Source: an uncultured Olsenella sp. (lineage in GTDB: Bacteria; Actinomycetota; Coriobacteriia; Coriobacteriales; Atopobiaceae). Taken from it: a DNA stretch of 64,000 nucleotides. Under the pieces are notes generated by a model. That model saw only the letters and a list, made by a program, of their open reading frames with translations, was not told where the DNA came from and did not search any database. The translations under genes were made by a program, and so were the position numbers. This document shows, in pieces, positions 1-8,315 of this stretch. The DNA is taken from NCBI GenBank assembly GCA_900316105.1, contig ONBR01000004.1, positions 38,162 through 102,161 on the forward strand, read 5' to 3'. The number at the start of each line of letters is the position of its first letter. The first letter of the stretch is position 1.

Positions 1-2422
1 CAGCTACCCCAGGGATAACCGTCACATTTTGTCTGCTTGCGGCAACGACGGCCTGGCCCAGGGCAATGCCGCCGTCGTTTGGTGCGATCAGGTGGTGGCG
101 AAGGACCTTGAGCCCCGCGCCAAGAAGTCCCTCTTCGCAGAGGCGAAGGAGGAGCTTGTTCTGGAAGCAACCGCCCGAGAGGGCGACGGTCCTGACGCCC
201 GTCTGTTCCGCCAGATGTCCACAGGCCTCCACGACCATGGCGGCAAGGCCAGCGTGAAAGTCATAGGCCAGTCGGTCCACGTCCCCGCCGGACAGGCGCT
301 CCCCCAGCAGCCAGCGCACGAGTTCCTCGCTGCGCAGGATAAGAAAACCCTGCTCATCGACCTCGACGAGCCTCTTTCCCAGAAGCTCGACCAGGTTCGC
401 GGATACCTCGGCCGCATCAGCCTCGGCACGTAGCGCCGCGTACTCCAGGGCACAGGAGGCCTCCCCCTCGAAGGTCGACCGAAGCCTCAGCCCCAGGATG
501 GCCGAGACCGAGTCAAAGAGGCGACCGGCGGAGGTGGATGTCACCGCGTTCAGGCGCCTCTCCACCATCATCACCTGGACGCGGGCGGTCTGCTGATCGC
601 AGAGGCCCAGCTGGTCCACCAGTTCCAGGGTCCGACCAAGGTCACCCGTAAGGCCGTGAATCATGGCCACGGCGATGCGCCAACCCTCCAGGGAGGACTT
701 GTCGCCACCCACCTGGACGAAGGGACGGATGCTGCCCAGGCGACGGTAGCCCAGGTAGTCGGCCAGCATAAGCTCGCCGCCCCAGATGGTCCCATCCTCA
801 CCAAAGCCCGTCCCGTCGAAGGCGACCCCCAGGACCGGCTCCGCCACGTCGTTCTCGGCCATACAGGAGACGATGTGGACGTAGTGGTGCTGGACGTGGA
901 CGAGGGGAATTCCCGCCTCCTCGGCAAGGCGCTCTGCCACGGCGGTGGAGTTGTACTTTGGGTGCAGGTCGCAGGCCACCAGCTGGGGCCTTAGCTCCAG
1001 GAGGGTCTCCATGCGGTCCACAGACTCCTCAAGCGCGCGGACCGTGCGGAGGTCGGCGAGGTCGCCCACATAGGCCGAGGGGTAGAAGAGGTCCCCCGTG
1101 GACAGGCAGAAGGTGTTCTTGAGCTCGCCGCCGATAGCCAGGACCTTGGGCGCATCCGCACCATTCCCGTCCTCGTCCGAGAATGCCGAGACGACTACGG
1201 GCAGGGGCGCATAGCCACGCGAACGGCGGATCATGTAGGGCTCGCCCCCGTAGAAGTCCATGACCGTGTCGTCCGCGCGTGTGCGGATCAGGCGGTTGTT
1301 GGACAGGACGACATCGGCCAGACCAGTCAGCTGCTCGCGCGCGTCATCGTCGTCCCTGCAGATGGGGGCACCCGAGACGTTGCCCGAGGTCATCACCAGG
1401 CAGTCCGGCATCCGGACCTCGTCGTCGTAGTCAAAGAGCAGGAGCTGCACCGGGGCATAGGGCAGCATGACGCCCACGCAAGGATTACCTGGGGCGATGG
1501 AGGGGGCCAGGCGGGCCTCGTCCGAGTCTCGTCTGTCCAAAAGAACGATTGGCTTCTGATGGCCGGTGAGGACCTCCTCCTGCTCGGGGGCGACCAGGCA
1601 CTCGCGACGGACGGTCTCCTCGTCACGCATCATCACGGCAAAGGGCTTCTGGGGACGGTGCTTGCGCGTGCGCAGGAGGGAGACGGCCTCCTCATTTGTC
1701 GCGTCGCAGCAGAGGTGGAAGCCGCCTATGCCCTTGACGGCCACGATGCCGCCAGAGGCGATGGTCCGACGCGCCTCGCTGATGGCAGCGCTACCGCGCT
1801 CGGGACGGTCCAGGAGGTAGACCTCGGGACCGCAGTCGTTGCAGCAGACGGGCTGGGCGTCATAGCGGCGGCTCGCGGGGTCATGGTATTCGTGGTCGCA
1901 GCTGGGGCACATGGGAAAGTCCGCCATGGAGGTCCGCTCGCGGTCGTAGGGCAGGGCGTCCAGGATCGTCAGGCGTGGCCCACAGCAGGTGCAGTTGATG
2001 AAGGGATGAAGGTAGCGGCGGTTCGAGGAATCAAAGAGCTCACGCTTGCAGTCGTCGCAGATGGCGATGTCCGGCGAGACGAAGATGGCCCCACGGGTCC
2101 GCTCGGACTCCACGATGGAGAAGTCCCCATAGGCGCAGGCATCCGCGGTGTCCACGTCGGCAAGCTCGACCTTGATCACGTCCGCACGCCTGGGAGGCTG
2201 GTGACGAATTAGGTCGATGAAGGCCTCTACCTGGTCCCTCGTCCCCTGAGCGAAGATTTCCACGTAGGGTCCCTTGTTGCAGACGGTCCCCCTCACGCCA
2301 GCCGTCGCGGCGTGGCGTGCCACCGTGGGCCTGAAGCCCACGCCCTGGACGATGCCGTAGCAGCGCACCCGTCGCGTGACCAGGTCGTCGCTGCCCAGGT
2401 TCTGTTCGACCGTCTTTTCCAA
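1..2422 (-). CDS. hypF: HypF carbamoyltransferase, [NiFe]-hydrogenase maturation (3' end cut by window edge)
   Basis: Reading the minus strand gives an open frame from a TTG at 2422 to the left window edge, about 807 codons, so only the last few residues should be missing. Domain order fits HypF: an acylphosphatase-like domain (YGIVQGVGFRPTVARHA), two CxxC-type zinc-finger pairs (ICDDCKREL, CTCCGPR, then CPSCDHEY, CCNDCGPE), a YrdC-like ATP/carbamoyl domain (GGIVAVKGIGGFHLCCDA), and a C-terminal Kae1-like carbamoyltransferase domain (VQHHYVHIVSCMAEN, GVAFDGTGFGEDG). HypF makes the thiocarbamate on HypE that becomes the cyanide ligands of [NiFe] hydrogenases. The TTG start is chosen because it follows a GGGGAGGGGG ribosome site and lies 15 bp after the upstream stop, so it is probably co-transcribed with the nitrogenase-like genes. 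No other hyp gene is visible in the window; they may lie to the left. Confidence 0.93.
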   Translation of the reverse strand, partial: MEKTVEQNLGSDDLVTRRVRCYGIVQGVGFRPTVARHAATAGVRGTVCNKGPYVEIFAQGTRDQVEAFIDLIRHQPPRRADVIKVELADVDTADACAYGDFSIVESERTRGAIFVSPDIAICDDCKRELFDSSNRRYLHPFINCTCCGPRLTILDALPYDRERTSMADFPMCPSCDHEYHDPASRRYDAQPVCCNDCGPEVYLLDRPERGSAAISEARRTIASGGIVAVKGIGGFHLCCDATNEEAVSLLRTRKHRPQKPFAVMMRDEETVRRECLVAPEQEEVLTGHQKPIVLLDRRDSDEARLAPSIAPGNPCVGVMLPYAPVQLLLFDYDDEVRMPDCLVMTSGNVSGAPICRDDDDAREQLTGLADVVLSNNRLIRTRADDTVMDFYGGEPYMIRRSRGYAPLPVVVSAFSDEDGNGADAPKVLAIGGELKNTFCLSTGDLFYPSAYVGDLADLRTVRALEESVDRMETLLELRPQLVACDLHPKYNSTAVAERLAEEAGIPLVHVQHHYVHIVSCMAENDVAEPVLGVAFDGTGFGEDGTIWGGELMLADYLGYRRLGSIRPFVQVGGDKSSLEGWRIAVAMIHGLTGDLGRTLELVDQLGLCDQQTARVQVMMVERRLNAVTSTSAGRLFDSVSAILGLRLRSTFEGEASCALEYAALRAEADAAEVSANLVELLGKRLVEVDEQGFLILRSEELVRWLLGERLSGGDVDRLAYDFHAGLAAMVVEACGHLAEQTGVRTVALSGGCFQNKLLLRLCEEGLLGAGLKVLRHHLIAPNDGGIALGQAVVAASRQNVTVIPGVA

Positions 2423-2437
2423 AAGACCCCCTCCCCT

Positions 2438-4906
2438 CTAGTCTGTCAGGTGACCCGATAGCGCAAAGTGGGTCAGGTCATGGAAGTCGCCGTCAAAGTC
2501 AGGCACGAGCCTGGCCAGAACGGGGTCCGCCAGGACCGCGTCGAAGCCGCCCGTGCGGACGAGCTCCTCGAAGTCGCCCTCCTCGCGCAGGTGAAGGTCG
2601 CCCTCACCCTTGAGCTCGTCTGGCTGCAGAAAGAAGCTCGACACCCTGACCTCTGCCGCGCCACGTGACAGGAGTTCGCGACGGACGGAGTCGGCCAGCA
2701 CCTGCTGGTGGACGACGAGGACCCTCTTTCCCGTCCAGTCGGCGTCCGGAAGCAGGCTCGTCGCCAGGGGGCAGGCGACCTCATAGGGCGTGCCAAAGTG
2801 GCGCTCCAGCCACTGGGCAGCCTTGAGGCCAGACGGTGCCACGACGAGGTTGCGCTCGGCAGCGCCGGCACTCCTCAGCTCGTCCAGGCTCGCGCCGCCG
2901 CCAAAGCAGGTCACCTGCTGCCAGCCCTGCCCGCGGAGTTCCTCGGCCAGGCGCTCCCCTCCCCTGGGGTCGTTCGTGTCCATGGGAGTTGCGCCCCAAA
3001 CGCCCAGGCGACCCTTCTGAACGGTGGTTTCTTCCTGGGCAAACTCAGACAGCAGAGACAGATACGCCTTCTCGGCGCCCTCGTCGTAGAGGCGCATGCC
3101 GTTCGTGTCCACCGATATCACGGGCAGGCCGCACTTACGCTCGGCCAGGCGGCGCAGGGCATGGAGGTCCGTGCCGATGACCGAAGGAACGGGCGTGCCG
3201 ACGAGGGCGGCAAAGCTCGCGTCGACCTTCGACGCGGCGTCTGCGAGCTTGGAGATCAGGAGGTCGTCTCGACCCATGATGGCATCCATGTCTCTGAGGC
3301 CGGCAGAGAAGACGGCATCCTTCTGGCCGAACCAGCGGGGCTCGTCGAAGCCGCAGATGTTGCCCACGCAACCTCCGGCGTCGACGACCACACTGAGGCC
3401 GCCCATCCCATAGAGGACGGAGATGGCGCCCGACTGGTCGGGGGCAAAGGGCGTGAGGACCCTACGAAGGCCGCGGACGCGGGTGCCCTCGGGCAGGTGC
3501 CGCAGGTGCTGGTGGGCTCTGCCCGAGACAGCCTCCCGGACCTTGACGGACCTTCTCTGCTCGGCCGCCAGGGAGATGGCCCCCTGGACGCCCTGACCCT
3601 CGCCCCGGGAGAGGAGCTCGTCCAGGGCATTGAAGAGGCCCGTCACGGCGCTGTAGCCAAAGGGCTGGACGTCAGAGTTCCAGGCCAGGTTGGGGCAGTC
3701 GGGATGGTAGTAGCCGGCGTCGCGACCGATGGTCACCGTGACTCCCGAGCCCGCCGGGTCGTAGTCAATCATGGTGGGCTCGAGGTTTGAGTAGACCTTG
3801 GTCTGGGGCGAGAGCTCCGCAAGATGGCGCAGGTAGACGTAGTGGTCGGGCGCAATGGTGCCAAAGACCTCCCGCACCTCGAAGCCGTAGCGCACCAGGG
3901 CCAGGGCCAGCTCGAAGGGGTTGGCGTTAGAGCCCTCCCCCACCGAGAAGACCTCGCCGGAATGGCGGTCATGGAAGGATCGCATGGCGTCGCGGGCCTG
4001 GACGCGCAGGTCCTCGTGGTCAAGCTGGACACCAAGGACCGAGGCCAGGGCGTCGTACTGCTTCCTGATGCGGTCCACCTCGTAGAAGCGGGTCAGCTGG
4101 ATCCAGGGGATTCCCAGGCGCTTCTCCAGGTCTTGTGCCGCGGGGCCCGCCTCGGGGCTCAGGACCAGGTTGAAGTTGGCACTCGCCATCTTCTGGAAGG
4201 CATCGTAGTCGGCCGCGGTCGAGATCTCGCGCACATGGCGGATGCCGGATCGGTCCAGGGCAATGCGCAGGTCAGAGCTCTCCTCCACGGGGGCAAAGTA
4301 GCCCAGGAGGTTGCAGGAGCGGGGGTCCTTGCGGGCGGGCTCCAGGAGGGAGTAGAGGGACTGGCGCACGTTGACCATGGGGGGCTTTCGGCCCTCGCGG
4401 GTCAGGGCGTACATGTAGCAGGGACGGACGCGGACGCCCGCATAGTCCTCTGCCTTGCGGCAGACCCGCTCCATGTCCGTGCCCAGCAAGGCATCTACAC
4501 AGGTGATGCAGATCATGACCACCGAGGGAGGCGTGGGCAGGCTGTCCACCACGGCCTTCACGGCCTTTGGGATGCGCTTGAGGTGACGAGCCGTGATCAG
4601 ATCCGTTTCGCTCATCTGCAGGTAGAAGAAGCGGTTCTCGTAGCCGGGCAGCTCGGCGATGGAGCTGGTGTTGCGTCCGCAGCAGCCCGGGGAGACGATC
4701 AACATGACCGAGCCTGGGATGGAGAGGCCCGCGCGCTTCACGCCGAAGCCCTCTGCGCCCGGCGAGTTGAAGGCCAGGGCCGCGGGCGAGCTGTAGATGA
4801 GGTGCTTGTTGGAGACGAGCTCGGAGGGGGTGTCTTCGGGACCGCGCTCCCAGAGCTCGGCCACGCTGTAGCCGACGGCAGCGCGGCTGGGGTTCGTCTG
4901 GGTCAT
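2438..4906 (-). CDS. Fused nitrogenase component 1-like protein (NifD-NifK-type domains in one chain)
   Basis: This 822-residue protein carries two tandem nitrogenase component-1 (oxidoreductase type 1) domains, roughly residues 30-450 and 475-822. The first half has likely cluster ligands Cys75/Cys76 (VSPGCCGRN) and Cys133/Cys136 (MICITCVDALLGTD). The second half keeps only the first Cys region (Cys513 and Cys518, AGGCVGNICGFDEPRW); the position expected to be TCVP is TPVPSVIGTD (571-580) with no cysteine. I see no equivalent of the FeMo-cofactor ligand context of NifD. It starts 2 bp after the NifH-like stop, with a GGGGAGG site 7 bp before ATG 4906. Known relatives act on chlorophyllide, F430 precursors or thioethers; the substrate here cannot be told from sequence. 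Dinitrogen fixation is unlikely because no nifE, nifN or nifB is present. Confidence 0.88.
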   Translation of the reverse strand: MTQTNPSRAAVGYSVAELWERGPEDTPSELVSNKHLIYSSPAALAFNSPGAEGFGVKRAGLSIPGSVMLIVSPGCCGRNTSSIAELPGYENRFFYLQMSETDLITARHLKRIPKAVKAVVDSLPTPPSVVMICITCVDALLGTDMERVCRKAEDYAGVRVRPCYMYALTREGRKPPMVNVRQSLYSLLEPARKDPRSCNLLGYFAPVEESSDLRIALDRSGIRHVREISTAADYDAFQKMASANFNLVLSPEAGPAAQDLEKRLGIPWIQLTRFYEVDRIRKQYDALASVLGVQLDHEDLRVQARDAMRSFHDRHSGEVFSVGEGSNANPFELALALVRYGFEVREVFGTIAPDHYVYLRHLAELSPQTKVYSNLEPTMIDYDPAGSGVTVTIGRDAGYYHPDCPNLAWNSDVQPFGYSAVTGLFNALDELLSRGEGQGVQGAISLAAEQRRSVKVREAVSGRAHQHLRHLPEGTRVRGLRRVLTPFAPDQSGAISVLYGMGGLSVVVDAGGCVGNICGFDEPRWFGQKDAVFSAGLRDMDAIMGRDDLLISKLADAASKVDASFAALVGTPVPSVIGTDLHALRRLAERKCGLPVISVDTNGMRLYDEGAEKAYLSLLSEFAQEETTVQKGRLGVWGATPMDTNDPRGGERLAEELRGQGWQQVTCFGGGASLDELRSAGAAERNLVVAPSGLKAAQWLERHFGTPYEVACPLATSLLPDADWTGKRVLVVHQQVLADSVRRELLSRGAAEVRVSSFFLQPDELKGEGDLHLREEGDFEELVRTGGFDAVLADPVLARLVPDFDGDFHDLTHFALSGHLTD

Positions 4907-4908
4907 GG

Positions 4909-5739
4909 CTATGCCTCCCCGCATCCGCCACAGGGGTCGGTCTGTACAGTAGCCTGTCGAGACATGATGCCACAGACGGGCTCATTGGCGGGCTCGTCCA
5001 GAAGGCGCTTGGCCAGGTCCAGGAAGGTTTGCGAGATAGGCAGGCTGGGGTCGCCCTCAATGACCGTCTTTCCCTGGTCCTCAAAGTGGTTAATCTCGTC
5101 GGAGCGCGGAATGACACCCACGATCCTCAGGCCCGCCCCATCGGCAAAGTCCTTGACTTTCTGCAGCTCATCGGGGACGTTTCGACGGTTGAGGATGATG
5201 CCCTCCACGCGGGCGTAGCCGCGATCCTCGAAGTTCTTGACAGCGGAGTTGATGTTGTTGGCTGCATAGAGTGCCATCTTCTCCCCGCTCGTCACGATGA
5301 GGACGCGCTGGGCGTAACCCTCGCGGATGGGTGCGGCAAAGCCGCCGCAGACCACGTCGCCCAGGACGTCGTAGAGGACGACGTCAGGCTGGGTCTGCTC
5401 AAAGAGGCGGAGCTCCTCTAGGAGGTTGAAGGTGGCAATGATGCCGCGGCCAGCACAGCCTAGACCAGGGGTGGGACCGCCGGTCTCGATGCAGAGGACG
5501 TCGCCGAAGCCGCGGCGCGAGATCTCCTCGATGGACTCGGGGTCCTCGTCCTCCTCGCGCAGGTAATCCATCACGGGACGGAGGGGCTTTCCTCCCAGGA
5601 GGTTGATGGTGGAATCGGCCTTGGGGTCGCAGCCGATCTGAATGACCTTCTTGCCCAGGGAGGCAAAGGCTGCCGAAAGATTGCTGGTGATGGTGGACTT
5701 GCCGATGCCACCCTTGCCGTAGACCGCGATCTTGAGCAT
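4909..5739 (-). CDS. NifH/BchL-like iron protein (nitrogenase-like reductase component)
   Basis: This 276-residue P-loop ATPase has GKGGIGKST at residues 8-16 and the two cysteines that bridge the [4Fe-4S] cluster of NifH-type dimers: Cys95 in GLGCAGRG and Cys131 in [16 protein letters not shown]. It should pass electrons with ATP hydrolysis to the fused component-1 protein encoded directly downstream. Its size matches NifH/BchL/CfbC proteins. ATG 5739 is chosen over upstream in-frame codons because the family starts with [11 protein letters not shown] and a GTGGAGAGG site sits just before it. The tail ([10 protein letters not shown]) adds two cysteines not typical of NifH. The product name is secure at family level; assignment to nitrogen fixation is not supported. 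Confidence 0.93.
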   Translation of the reverse strand: MLKIAVYGKGGIGKSTITSNLSAAFASLGKKVIQIGCDPKADSTINLLGGKPLRPVMDYLREEDEDPESIEEISRRGFGDVLCIETGGPTPGLGCAGRGIIATFNLLEELRLFEQTQPDVVLYDVLGDVVCGGFAAPIREGYAQRVLIVTSGEKMALYAANNINSAVKNFEDRGYARVEGIILNRRNVPDELQKVKDFADGAGLRIVGVIPRSDEINHFEDQGKTVIEGDPSLPISQTFLDLAKRLLDEPANEPVCGIMSRQATVQTDPCGGCGEA

Positions 5740-6036
5740 GAGCCTCTCCACTTCCAGGAGAGCTGCGGTCGTCGGAATGCCTGCAAGCTGCCTCAACCAA
5801 AGCGGGAGGCAAGGAGCGGGCCCTTCCGGATCGAGCGCACTCTCTCCGTCAGAATCCTTGCAAAAACAAAAGCCTGGAAGTCGGGCCAAGCCCTCCCCCT
5901 CGGCTCCATCCATTCTAGCAAACCCCCACAATTGGAAATCGTGCATCCACCCAAAATGCGCGAGGCACGCAGCTAGAGACGACGTGCAATGAGGGGAGTC
6001 GTGCTCCCCCAGGTGCAAGCCCCCCGACACCAGAGA
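5740..6036 (-). other. Leader/promoter region of the nitrogenase-like operon
   Basis: This stretch lies upstream of the NifH-like gene. A TAGAAT box (minus strand, 5912-5917) could be a -10 element but has no convincing -35 at normal spacing. I recognise no riboswitch class in the roughly 170-nt leader, although it is GC-rich and could fold. Nothing coding is evident on either strand. Confidence 0.3.
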
Positions 6037-6119
6037 GCCCCGCCCCTCTTCCCCAGGCGCAGTTCCGCAGCGCGCTCGTTGCGCGAGGATGTTTGAGCAC
6101 TGGGAAAGAGGGACGGGGC
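6037..6119. repeat. Palindromic element, core family 1, copy A
   Basis: Arms of 20 bp (6037-6056 and 6100-6119) pair with two mismatches and enclose the core GCGCAGTTCCGCAGCGCGC...TTTGAGCAC. The element starts about 20 bp past the ldh stop codon. The core is nearly identical to the copy at 7301-7389, while the outer arms are unrelated in sequence. Confidence 0.8.
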
Positions 6120-6139
6120 CCTCGGCTGGCAGCGACTTC

Positions 6140-7102
6140 CTACTGGTTGTCGACGTTCTCCTCGATAACGGCCCTCAGCGTGCGTGCGGACTCGCGGAGC
6201 TTCCCCAGTTCTTCGTCAGAGAGCTCCAGGGGGATGACGCCCTCGGTACCATTGGCTCCCACGATCGTGGGCAGGGACAGGGACACGCCGTCGATCTCCT
6301 TGTCAAAGCCACCGTGCTGGACCGTGGAGACGGGTAGGATGGAGCGCTCGTCACGGACGATGGCTTCGCAGATCCTCTTGACCGCCATAGCGACACCGTA
6401 ATAGGTGGCGTGCTTCTTCTGGATGATCACATAGGCGGCGTTCTTGACCTCGTCCGCCAGGCGCTGCATGGACGCGAGGTGATCGCGATGGCCGCGGTAC
6501 TCGCAGAAGTCGTTCAGGGGCACACCGGAGACGTTGGTGATAGACCAGGCGGGAATCTCGGAGTCGCCGTGCTCGCCAATGATGGCGGTATGGACGGAAC
6601 GGGCATCGACGTCCAGGTGCTCACCCAGGACGTACTTGAGGCGGCCGGTGTCCAGAACGGTGCCAGAGCCAAAGACGCGGTTCTCGGGCAGGCCGGTCAT
6701 CTTTGCGGCTGCGTAGGTGAGGATGTCCACGGGGTTGGCGACGATCAAGAGGATGCCGCCAAAGTCGCGCTTCTTGATCTCGGGCATGATGGAGGAGAAG
6801 ATGCCCACGTTCTTCTTCACCAGGTCGATGCGGGTCTCGCCAGGCTTCTGGGCGGCGCCTGCGGTGACGACAATCACGGCAGCGTCGGCAGCGTCATCGT
6901 AGTCGCCGGCGTAGATGTTCATGGGAGCACCAAAGGGCATGCCATGTGCGATGTCAAGGGCCTCGCCCTCGGCCTTTTCCTGGTTTGCGTCAATGAGCAC
7001 CATCTCGGAGAAGAGACCACTCTGCATGAGGGCAAACGCCGAGGAAGAGCCGACGAAACCGCAGCCTACGATAGCGACCTTGCGCGAATTGACAGATGCC
7101 AT
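6140..7102 (-). CDS. ldh: L-lactate dehydrogenase
   Basis: This 320-residue NAD-dependent dehydrogenase interconverts pyruvate and L-lactate in the cytoplasm. It has an N-terminal Rossmann motif ([12 protein letters not shown]), the substrate-specificity residue Gln85 in [11 protein letters not shown] (glutamine marks lactate rather than malate dehydrogenase), Arg91 on the mobile loop, Asp151 and Arg154 in DTGRLKY, and catalytic His178 in IGEHGDSE. The length is normal for the family. A TTGGAGG site precedes ATG 7102. It is a single-gene unit followed by a palindromic element. It fits a fermentative organism that re-oxidises NADH through lactate. Confidence 0.96.
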   Translation of the reverse strand: MASVNSRKVAIVGCGFVGSSSAFALMQSGLFSEMVLIDANQEKAEGEALDIAHGMPFGAPMNIYAGDYDDAADAAVIVVTAGAAQKPGETRIDLVKKNVGIFSSIMPEIKKRDFGGILLIVANPVDILTYAAAKMTGLPENRVFGSGTVLDTGRLKYVLGEHLDVDARSVHTAIIGEHGDSEIPAWSITNVSGVPLNDFCEYRGHRDHLASMQRLADEVKNAAYVIIQKKHATYYGVAMAVKRICEAIVRDERSILPVSTVQHGGFDKEIDGVSLSLPTIVGANGTEGVIPLELSDEELGKLRESARTLRAVIEENVDNQ

Positions 7103-7300
7103 GCCAAGCCTCCAATTAGGTCAGGAGACGGGCCCCATGCCCGCCTATGAAACCGAATACATAGTACCCAATCGGCGGCATATATCCCAGTAAAAACTAG
7201 GCATTCTTAAAACTAAAACCAAGCCATGCCCCTCCCCCTTTGGGTGCCTACTCGACCGAGCAACGAGAACCCATCGATACGAAGCTCAACCCCGAAAGAA

Positions 7301-7389
7301 GGACCTCCCGTGTCTTGCCCCAGGCGCAGTTCCGCAGCGCGCTTTTTGCGCGAGGATGTCTGAGCACTGGGGCAAGACACGGGAGGTCC
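7301..7389. repeat. Palindromic element, core family 1, copy B
   Basis: Perfect 23-bp arms (7301-7323 and 7367-7389) enclose the core GCGCAGTTCCGCAGCGCGC...TCTGAGCAC. It lies about 20 bp past the marR stop codon. The core matches copy A almost base for base, but the arms (GGACCTCCCGTG...) are different and still fully complementary to each other. Confidence 0.88.
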
Positions 7390-7410
7390 CGTCCTTCAGG
7401 TCTGAAGCCT

Positions 7411-7845
7411 CTACTGAATTTTGGAAAGGTTCTCGTTGATTGCGCCGAGTGCACGGTACATTGATTCTCGGTCATTGGCGGGAACGCCCTTGATGGCCTT
7501 CTTCACCACGTCGTCAATCACCTGGTTCACCTCGGTGACCGCCGCCATGCCCTTGTCCGTCAACCGGATGGGTGCGCGATAACCGGTCCCGCTGTCATTG
7601 TCCGTTGAAGCAAAGCCACCCTTTTCAAGGCGTGCAATGGTGCGCGAGACTGCCGCACGGTCCACGCCAATGCGCCTTGCCAACTCGGCAGAGGCTATGC
7701 CCTCGGGATTCTTTGCCAGGTAGTAGAGGCACATGGAATCCGTTCCCTTGAGACCAAAGTTGCGCATCTCACGCCCCTTGATGCGGTTGATCTCCTTGTA
7801 CGATTGCGAGATGACGCTCACGAAGTTCTCGAACTGAGTACTCAT
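7411..7845 (-). CDS. MarR-family transcriptional regulator
   Basis: This 144-residue protein has the MarR layout: N-terminal dimerisation helices, a winged helix-turn-helix at about residues 35-100 (SAELARRIGVDRAAVSRTIARLEKGG, then a wing with TDKG), and C-terminal helices. MarR proteins bind palindromic operators as dimers and often repress neighbouring genes in response to small ligands. Its targets cannot be told from sequence; ldh lies downstream on the same strand but behind a palindromic element. The protein may control itself, since its own promoter region contains a short imperfect palindrome around TACATAGTGTGTA. Confidence 0.9.
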   Translation of the reverse strand: MSTQFENFVSVISQSYKEINRIKGREMRNFGLKGTDSMCLYYLAKNPEGIASAELARRIGVDRAAVSRTIARLEKGGFASTDNDSGTGYRAPIRLTDKGMAAVTEVNQVIDDVVKKAIKGVPANDRESMYRALGAINENLSKIQ

Positions 7846-7896
7846 CCTGACTCCCCTACTTGAAAACCATGGCCTCTAGCTGGTCAATCTTCATAC

Positions 7897-7927
7897 ATAG
7901 TGTGTACTCAGAATGTTGATGTGTCAA
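7897..7927 (-). promoter_or_regulatory. Putative marR promoter
   Basis: On the minus strand a perfect TTGACA (7922-7927) lies 19 bp upstream of CACTAT (7897-7902). The spacing is longer than ideal. The -10 region overlaps an imperfect palindrome that could be a regulator site. Confidence 0.4.
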
Positions 7928-8048
7928 CTAATTCTCCATCGAGTAGAAAAAATCGTCACATTTGCCCGTCAGGGGAAGCAAAAACAACCATCCATCCGTA
8001 TCACAAGAGGCCGTGTGGCTCCCCTTCCCTATAGGTGCCTTTTCAGGA

Positions 8049-8137
8049 TGCACATCTGACCCCAGCTCAATTGGCCTGCGAACACTGGAACAGGGGTATC
8101 AAGCCAGGAAAATCCACCAGCTGGGGCCAGATGTGCA
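8049..8137. repeat. Long inverted repeat between marR and cysK
   Basis: Arms of 19 bp (8049-8067 and 8119-8137, TGCACATCTGACCCCAGCT type) pair with one mismatch around a 51-bp centre. The centre does not match the family 1 core. Apart from this element and the cysK terminator, I see no gene in 7928-8315. Confidence 0.75.
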
Positions 8138-8178
8138 ACCCAAGAGGCATCCTCCGTCACCCGAAGCGTCCACACAGC

Positions 8179-8215
8179 AAAAAAAGAGCCGCCAACCGGG
8201 GGAAGTTGGCGGCTC
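8179..8215 (-). terminator. Rho-independent terminator of cysK
   Basis: On the minus strand an 11-bp perfect stem (GAGCCGCCAAC pairing with GTTGGCGGCTC, 8186-8215) is followed by seven Ts (8179-8185), about 100 bp past the cysK stop. Confidence 0.85.
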
Positions 8216-8315
8216 AGCCGAGTCGACGCGCATCGACGAAGCCGGGAGAGGAGGGCAGCATCTATCGAAGCGCGTGATTTAGGGTCGGCTTGGGGGCCCG
8301 CCCACAGTCAGAGAC

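Noticed and set aside
3824..5218. Long plus-strand open frame opposite the nitrogenase-like genes
   Set aside because: It is antisense to two genes with clear family motifs, and its translation has no recognisable domain; GC-rich codon bias alone explains it.
2438..5739. True nitrogen-fixing nitrogenase
   Set aside because: Cofactor ligands and nifB, nifE, nifN genes are absent, and the component-1 halves are fused and atypical.
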